Shown piece after piece: positions 52,805 through 61,076 of a stretch of 61,076 bases of DNA; within the stretch, counting starts at the first letter, position 1; each line of letters opens with the position of its first letter. A program made the position numbers and the translations under genes. The DNA is from Dyella silvatica. GTDB taxonomy: Bacteria; Pseudomonadota; Gammaproteobacteria; Xanthomonadales; Rhodanobacteraceae. Location: positions 1 through 61,076 of the forward strand of contig NZ_JAPDPE010000016.1 in NCBI RefSeq assembly GCF_026283955.1, written 5' to 3'. The notes beneath the pieces are model-generated. The model made no database searches and had not been told where the DNA came from. It saw only the letters and a list, made by a program, of their open reading frames with translations.

Positions 52805-53088
52805 GTCTAGGGCGCTAGGGATCGGCGGAAAGACTGTGTGACGATGCGAACTGTATAAGCGCTTGATAACTGGGTGCGCTAGCTGTGGATAATAGGTGGA
52901 TGAAATGACCCCTTTGAGTTATCCACAAGTGATGCACATTCACCGGGCAACTTTGAGCACAACGCGATTTTCACACAAGCATTTGATTTAAAAGTAGTTT
53001 CAAGCGAAAAAAAGTTATCCACGGACAACAACAACCACTACTAAACTTCTTTTAAAAAACAGAACAGCAGTTTAGGGGAAGCGCAAAC
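52805..53088. other. Putative oriC (dnaA-dnaN intergenic region)
   Basis: A stretch of 284 bp with no gene. DnaA boxes: 52884-52892 (minus), 52919-52927 (TTATCCACA, plus), 53015-53023 (TTATCCACG, one change). Around 52960-53080 the sequence becomes strongly A/T-rich and loses its GC bias, with runs of A and T and further weak boxes such as TTTTCACACA, as expected for the unwinding element. dnaN begins at its right edge. Confidence 0.72.
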
Positions 53089-54189
53089 ATGCAATTCAGC
53101 ATCCAACGAGAAGCTCTACTCAAGCCTTTGCAACAGGTCGTTGGCGTCGTCGAACGCCGTCAAACATTGCCTGTGCTCGCTAATCTCCTAGTCCGTGTTG
53201 CCGAAGGGAAGCTTTCGCTGACTGGTACGGATCTCGAAGTCGAAATGGTCGCGACCACCGACGCCGAGAAGTTAGTCGATGGCGAAATCACCATTCCTGC
53301 GCGGAAGCTGTTCGATATCGTGCGTGCGCTGCCGGATGGCGCGCGGATCGAATTGAAGCTCAACGGCGATCGTGTTGCCCTGAACGCAGGGCGTAGTCGC
53401 TTTACCCTGGCAACCTTGCCTGCGACTGAGTTTCCGACCATTGATGAAATCGAACTGGTGGAGCAGGTCGCGCTTCCGGAGGAGGTTTTGCGTGATCTGA
53501 TGGAACGTACGTCGTTCGCCATGGCCAACCAGGACGTGCGCTATTACTTGAACGGCATGTTGCTCGATTTGCAGGAACATACCCTGCGTTGCGTCGCTAC
53601 CGACGGCCATCGTTTGGCGTTGAAAGAAACCCAGCTGGAGAGCTCGGTGAAATCGCGTCGGCAAATCATCATCCCGCGCAAAGGCGTGAACGAGTTGGTC
53701 GGCTTGTTCGAAACCGGCGATGGCATTGTCGAACTTCAGTTTGGCCGCAATCATCTGCGTGTTCGCCGCGGTGAGGTCACGTTCACTTCCAAGCTGATCG
53801 ATGGCCGTTTTCCGGACTACGAGGCAGTGATTCCGCTCGGTGCCGACAAAACGGCGACGCTTGATCGCGAAGTACTGCGGGGCGCCTTGCAGCGTGCGGC
53901 GATTCTCTCGAACGAGAAGTATCGTGGCGTGAAGCTGGAGCTTTCGCCTGGGAAACTGCGCATCGTTGCGCATAACCCTGAGCAGGAGGAGGCGGTTGAA
54001 GAGCTGGAAGCCGATACCGTGGTTTCTGACTTGGCGGTAGGCTTCAACGTCGGTTATTTGCTGGATGCTTTGTCGGCTTTGCGCAGCGAGAAAGCCCGAT
54101 TAAGCCTTCGTGACGCCCAGTCCAGCTGCCTGGTGCAGGAGGACGACAATGATCAGGCTCGTCACGTCATCATGCCGTTGCGGCTCTAA
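53089..54189 (+). CDS. dnaN: DNA polymerase III beta sliding clamp
   Basis: A 366-residue clamp of three repeated domains. The start MQFSIQREALLKPLQQVVGVVERRQTLPVLAN is typical, and the end DDNDQARHVIMPLRL carries the clamp tail with M(P)LRL. An AGGGGAAGC-like site precedes it. Second in the origin operon. Confidence 0.98.
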   Translation: MQFSIQREALLKPLQQVVGVVERRQTLPVLANLLVRVAEGKLSLTGTDLEVEMVATTDAEKLVDGEITIPARKLFDIVRALPDGARIELKLNGDRVALNAGRSRFTLATLPATEFPTIDEIELVEQVALPEEVLRDLMERTSFAMANQDVRYYLNGMLLDLQEHTLRCVATDGHRLALKETQLESSVKSRRQIIIPRKGVNELVGLFETGDGIVELQFGRNHLRVRRGEVTFTSKLIDGRFPDYEAVIPLGADKTATLDREVLRGALQRAAILSNEKYRGVKLELSPGKLRIVAHNPEQEEAVEELEADTVVSDLAVGFNVGYLLDALSALRSEKARLSLRDAQSSCLVQEDDNDQARHVIMPLRL

Positions 54190-54234
54190 AGCGGTAGGTG
54201 GTGATTGCCGCCTTACGGTGGATCTTTGATATGC

Positions 54235-54267
54235 AACGCCGGAGTTGTCGTTAGACACTCCGGCGTT
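54235..54267 (+). terminator. Hairpin between dnaN and recF
   Basis: AACGCCGGAGT and ACTCCGGCGTT pair (11 bp) around an 11-nt loop, then CTTGCTTG. The U-run is weak; partial termination before recF is likely, so recF may be expressed less than dnaN. Confidence 0.5.
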
Positions 54268-54288
54268 CTTGCTTGTGGGCGTTAACCG

Positions 54289-57868
<3,580 letters not shown>

Positions 57869-57874
57869 GTCAAT

Positions 57875-57914
57875 CGCCGGTATCGCCCAGCAGTGATGCT
57901 GGGCGATACCGGCG
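57875..57914 (+). terminator. Long perfect hairpin after gyrB
   Basis: CGCCGGTATCGCCCAGCA pairs with TGCTGGGCGATACCGGCG (18 bp, no mismatch) across GTGA, 6 bp after the gyrB stop. There is no U-run, so it may act through Rho or protect the 3' end. Between it and the next gene lie about 340 bp; I see no gene there. Confidence 0.6.
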
Positions 57915-58256
57915 CACGAAGATCGGAGTAATACTCGTGTATTAATGCGCTATTACACTGGCGCATTACCTCAAAGCGCTTCACGCAAACGAACGAATTC
58001 AAGTTTAGGTAGGGGACGGCCGACACGGACTGTAGGCGCCTGGAGCGGCATCATCGGGCGCAAGTCAGTGCGATGGCATGGGGCAACGTGACCAATGGCA
58101 GGAGAAATTTGCGTTGGATACGACTGCGTATCTCGCAAGCCATTGATTCTGCGTGGTCTTTCTTGCGGCGCTGCGACTTGTTATCTGCTGCCTGCTCAGG
58201 TTACGCTCAGCGATCCCCTGCACAGTTTGTGCGTGAACCCTTACACGAGGACTGCC

Positions 58257-59549
58257 ATGAAGCACGTTCCCCTCATCAAGCTACTGACCGGCGCAGCGCT
58301 TGCGCTAGTTCTGATGAGCAGCCCGGTAATCGCACGCGACAGCAATGCTTCCAAAGAGAAAAAGGAAGTGCTGTACCCGAATACGACGCGCGCCGAGCCC
58401 AAGCTTGATCTGACCAGCGAGAAAGACCAGAAGGCCATCAACGAGGGCCTGGACGCGGTCAACGCTCAAGACAAGGCCAAGGCCGAGCAAGTGCTGCAGC
58501 CGATCATCGACAGCAGCAAGAGCAAGTACGCGCAGGCGCTGGCACTGCAGGGCATGGCCAACCTTCATTACAACGACGGTGACGTCAAAGGCGCGATCGA
58601 TCTGCTCAAGCGCTCGATCGACAATGGCGTGCTGCCGAACGACACCTATTTCCAGCTCGAGTACATGCTGGCCCAGTTCTACCTGGCCAATGAGCAGTAC
58701 CAGCCGGCGCTCGACACGATCGCCAAGTGGCGCGCCGAAGGCAAGAAAGAAACCGCCGAGTCGTATGCGCTGGAAGGCAACGCCAATTACCGCCTTGAGA
58801 AGTATCCCGCCGCGATCGCTGCGATCAAGAAAGCGCAGTCGATGAGCGACAAGCCGAATGACAGCTGGAACCAGATCCTGATGGCCAGCTACGCTGAATC
58901 GGGTCAGACCGACCAGGCCGCCCAGCTGGCGCAGCAACAGCTGGCCGCCAACCCGAACGATACCAATACGCTCAATAACGCGGTCGCCGTGCTGATGCAG
59001 GCACAGAAGTATCCTGAAGCGATCCAGCTGATGGAGAAATCCAAAGCAGCCGGCGGATTCAAGACCGAAAAAGATTACGTCAACCTGGCCAAGCTCTACC
59101 TGGTCACCGGCCAGGAAAGCTCCGATCCAAAGCCGAATGCGCTGAAGGCCGTGGCGACCCTGGAAGACGGCGTGGCCAAGGGCGCTGTGCCCCCCAGTTA
59201 TGACAACTACAAACTGCTCGGTGACGCCGCCTATGTCGCTGATAGCCCCGCCAAGGCCATCGACGCCTATCGCAAGGCCATGCCGCTGGGTAAGGATGGC
59301 GAAGCCGCGATCCGTGCTGGACAGCTGCTGCTGAGCGAAAGCAAGTTCACCGAGGCAAAAAGCATGATCCAGCAAGGCATCGATAAAGGCGTGCAGCACA
59401 AGGGCACGGCTTATATGTTGCTGGCCGAAGCCGAGCGTGGTTTGAAAAACAAGCCGGGGGCGATCGCAGCGATGCAAAAAGCTGCGCAAGAACCCGAATC
59501 AGCCGACAAAGCGAAGGCATGGCTGAAGCAGGCAGGAGCCAGCAAATAA
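58257..59549 (+). CDS. Secreted tetratricopeptide-repeat protein
   Basis: A 430-residue protein with a signal peptide (MKHVPLIKLLTGAALALVLMSSPVIA) and a helical body of at least eight TPR-like helix pairs (ALALQGMANLHYNDGDVKGAIDLL, AESYALEGNANYRLEKYPAAIAAI, and so on). GAGG precedes ATG 58257. It is periplasmic, and the gene stands before tonB-exbB, a common xanthomonad neighbourhood; it may support TonB-dependent uptake, but this is only context. Precise partners are unknown. Confidence 0.8.
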   Translation: MKHVPLIKLLTGAALALVLMSSPVIARDSNASKEKKEVLYPNTTRAEPKLDLTSEKDQKAINEGLDAVNAQDKAKAEQVLQPIIDSSKSKYAQALALQGMANLHYNDGDVKGAIDLLKRSIDNGVLPNDTYFQLEYMLAQFYLANEQYQPALDTIAKWRAEGKKETAESYALEGNANYRLEKYPAAIAAIKKAQSMSDKPNDSWNQILMASYAESGQTDQAAQLAQQQLAANPNDTNTLNNAVAVLMQAQKYPEAIQLMEKSKAAGGFKTEKDYVNLAKLYLVTGQESSDPKPNALKAVATLEDGVAKGAVPPSYDNYKLLGDAAYVADSPAKAIDAYRKAMPLGKDGEAAIRAGQLLLSESKFTEAKSMIQQGIDKGVQHKGTAYMLLAEAERGLKNKPGAIAAMQKAAQEPESADKAKAWLKQAGASK

Positions 59550-59566
59550 GACACGGCCGAAGATAG

Positions 59567-59609
59567 TCCCGTGAGGCGGATAGACGTCCATCTCGAAAGC
59601 TTCACGGGA
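59567..59609 (+). terminator. Weak hairpin after the TPR gene
   Basis: TCCCGTGA and TCACGGGA (8 bp) separated by 27 nt, 17 bp past the stop. The remaining 140 bp up to tonB carry no evident Fur box or gene. Confidence 0.3.
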
Positions 59610-59750
59610 TCTATACAAACGCCATGTGCTGTTGTACCGTTGAATCCATTCCGTGCTCGTGTCCAGTGGCAAATGTCATCCTCTTTGGATCTTTTGCCGC
59701 TAGATGCTGTGACCACGTCATTCCGATTGATTAGCTCCAGATAGTGACAG

Positions 59751-60410
59751 ATGGCCTCAAGTAACGAATCAAGCGGCCAAGGGCCGTTCAATTGGAGGCG
59801 TACCTGGGCGCTGGCAGTTGCCATAGCGATCCATGCGTTCGCGTTCCTGCTGCTGGTGGCGCCTATGGCACCGCCGAAACAGGCGCAGAAGGAAAAAGAG
59901 CGCACCGTCCAGGTGAACTTCATCGAGCCGCCGCCGCCGCCGCCGCCACCACCGCCGCCGCCGCCGGAGCCTCCGAAGCAGCCACCGCCGAAGATCATCC
60001 AGCAGCTGAAGCCGCCGCCGACACCACCGCCACCGGCTCCGCCGCCGGCAGTGACGGAAGCGACCAGCAATCCGATTCCAGCACCGCCACCGGCACCGCC
60101 AGCACCACCGGCGCCGCCGGCTGACATCACTGCCAGTTCGGATCTCAGCTATAACAACCGGATCCAGCCCAAGTATCCGCCGCAGGCTATTCGTCAGCGT
60201 CACGAAGGCACGGTTACGCTGATGATCTTGGTCGGTGTTGACGGTGCACCGAAGGACATCAAGGTCGAAACGTCCAGCGGTTACCGTGAGCTGGATCAGG
60301 CCGCGATCGAAACGGCACGCAAGTGGCGCTTCAATCCGACCATCAGAAACGGGCAAAAGGTTGAAGGCTACGCTCGCGTTCCGATCAACTTCAATCTAAA
60401 TCAGCTGTAA
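59751..60410 (+). CDS. tonB: Energy transducer TonB
   Basis: A 219-residue protein. One membrane helix (residues 18-40, WALAVAIAIHAFAFLLLVA) is followed by a proline-rich periplasmic rod (residues 60-125, including thirteen consecutive Pro), then the C-terminal TonB domain (RIQPKYPPQAIRQRHEGTVTL, then ELDQAAIETARKWRFNP). It passes energy from ExbB/ExbD to outer-membrane receptors. exbB follows 46 bp later. Confidence 0.95.
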   Translation: MASSNESSGQGPFNWRRTWALAVAIAIHAFAFLLLVAPMAPPKQAQKEKERTVQVNFIEPPPPPPPPPPPPPEPPKQPPPKIIQQLKPPPTPPPPAPPPAVTEATSNPIPAPPPAPPAPPAPPADITASSDLSYNNRIQPKYPPQAIRQRHEGTVTLMILVGVDGAPKDIKVETSSGYRELDQAAIETARKWRFNPTIRNGQKVEGYARVPINFNLNQL

Positions 60411-60456
60411 TTCCAGTTACAGTCACAGTTCACGCTTGACTTCCAAGGGTAGCGTT

Positions 60457-61076
60457 ATGTTCCAACAGACTCCTTCACCGACCCCGGCCGCGGGCGGTAC
60501 CTCCAACGCCGAAGCCATGAAGTCGATGGGCTTCGACCACCTCATCCACAACTTTGACTTCCTCGGTTGGATCGTCTTCGTTGTGCTGGTGGTGATGTCG
60601 TTCGCCTCCTGGTACTTCATCATTGCCAACGCGATTCGTAACTCCATGGTTCGTGGTCGCGCTGACAAAGTCATCAGCGGCTTCTGGAACAACGGTTCCA
60701 CCCAGGACGCTATTCGCGACCTGGAAGCCCAGCCAAAGGGTGAACCATTCTCCAAGATCGCTCTTGATGCCGCCTCTGCCGTGGCCCATCACCAGCAGGC
60801 TTCCACCGGTGCAGGCCGTCTGGCTGAATCGCTGAGCCGTTCGGAATTCATCGACCGCGCCCTGCGCCAGGCCGTAGCTCGCGAGAGCCTGCGTCTGGAA
60901 GGCGGCCTGACCTTGCTTGCTACGGTCGGTTCGTCGGCACCGTTCATCGGTCTGCTTGGTACCGTGTGGGGCATCTACCACGCGCTGATCAAGATCTCGG
61001 CGACCGGTAACGCATCGATGGAAGCGGTAGCTGGCCCCGTGGGTGAGGCGTTGATCATGACCGCATTCGGTCTGTT
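60457..61076 (+). CDS. exbB: ExbB-type proton channel (partial, right edge)
   Basis: 206 residues are visible before the window ends in frame. A hydrophobic helix (FLGWIVFVVLVVMSFASWYFII) is followed by a cytoplasmic segment and the conserved MotA/TolQ/ExbB block ESLRLEGGLTLLATVGSSAPFIGLLGTVWGIYHAL, then GPVGEALIMTAFGL. It drives TonB by the proton gradient; exbD genes would be expected next. Confidence 0.93.
   Translation, partial: MFQQTPSPTPAAGGTSNAEAMKSMGFDHLIHNFDFLGWIVFVVLVVMSFASWYFIIANAIRNSMVRGRADKVISGFWNNGSTQDAIRDLEAQPKGEPFSKIALDAASAVAHHQQASTGAGRLAESLSRSEFIDRALRQAVARESLRLEGGLTLLATVGSSAPFIGLLGTVWGIYHALIKISATGNASMEAVAGPVGEALIMTAFGL

Noticed and set aside
59930-60120. Triplet or minisatellite repeat in tonB
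   Set aside because: CCG-rich runs simply encode the proline rod normal for TonB.

Overview
The window looks like the chromosomal origin region of a gammaproteobacterium of the Xanthomonadales/Lysobacterales, most like Rhodanobacteraceae (Dyella, Frateuria or Rhodanobacter type). The grounds are high GC content, the order mnmE-yidC-rnpA-rpmH / dnaA-dnaN-recF-gyrB / TPR gene / tonB-exbB, and family-level resemblance of RnpA, HslV, DUF3011 and RecF to xanthomonad proteins. The genus cannot be fixed from the sequence alone. I see no IS transposase, prophage, CRISPR array, rRNA or canonical tRNA gene.

Bases 1-31.3 kb are mostly ordinary chromosome: a truncated OafA-type acyltransferase, oligopeptidase A (prlC), a cNMP-binding patatin, a gamma-carbonic anhydrase homologue with an LMW-phosphatase, a secreted PNGase A-family amidase with two small paralogous proteins beside it, aroE, a RimK-like ATP-grasp ligase divergent from a GNAT acetyltransferase, a MITE-like nested inverted-repeat element, lptM-dapF-DUF484-xerC, heat-shock hslVU, a DPP IV-like peptidase, yfcG, rbsK, an MDR oxidoreductase with a LysR regulator, and a MipA/OmpV protein divergent from a two-component system.

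Bases 31.3-46.9 kb form an RNA-repair/RNA-surveillance island. On the minus strand a sigma54-type promoter (35820-35836) precedes rsr (a Ro60/TROVE protein), then an array of FOUR tandem Y-RNA-like modules (33702-34199), then rtcB (RNA ligase) and rtcA (RNA 3'-phosphate cyclase). Each module is closed by the same bulged helix and carries a tRNA T-arm mimic. Two of them also carry a D-arm placed AFTER the T-arm across an acceptor-stem-like hairpin, so they are circularly permuted tRNA mimics. Divergently lie rtcR (CARF + AAA+ sigma54 activator) and two overlapping RlaP-like polymerase-beta nucleotidyltransferases. Facing these is a tightly overlapping five-gene cassette (SWIM, DUF5691, MoxR AAA+, DUF5682, vWA) that resembles the E. 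coli yehLMPQ set. The likely logic is that RtcR senses damaged RNA ends and switches on Rsr, the Y RNAs, RtcB and RtcA, while the nucleotidyltransferases may extend or repair RNA ends.

Bases 46.9-61.1 kb are the replication origin region: mnmE, yidC, rnpA and rpmH run leftward; dnaA, dnaN, recF and gyrB run rightward; DnaA boxes lie on both sides of dnaA. Two parS-like sites sit inside the recF coding sequence, and the second overlaps the expected -35 region of a strong extended -10 promoter for gyrB. A TPR lipoprotein-like/secreted protein, tonB and a truncated exbB close the window.
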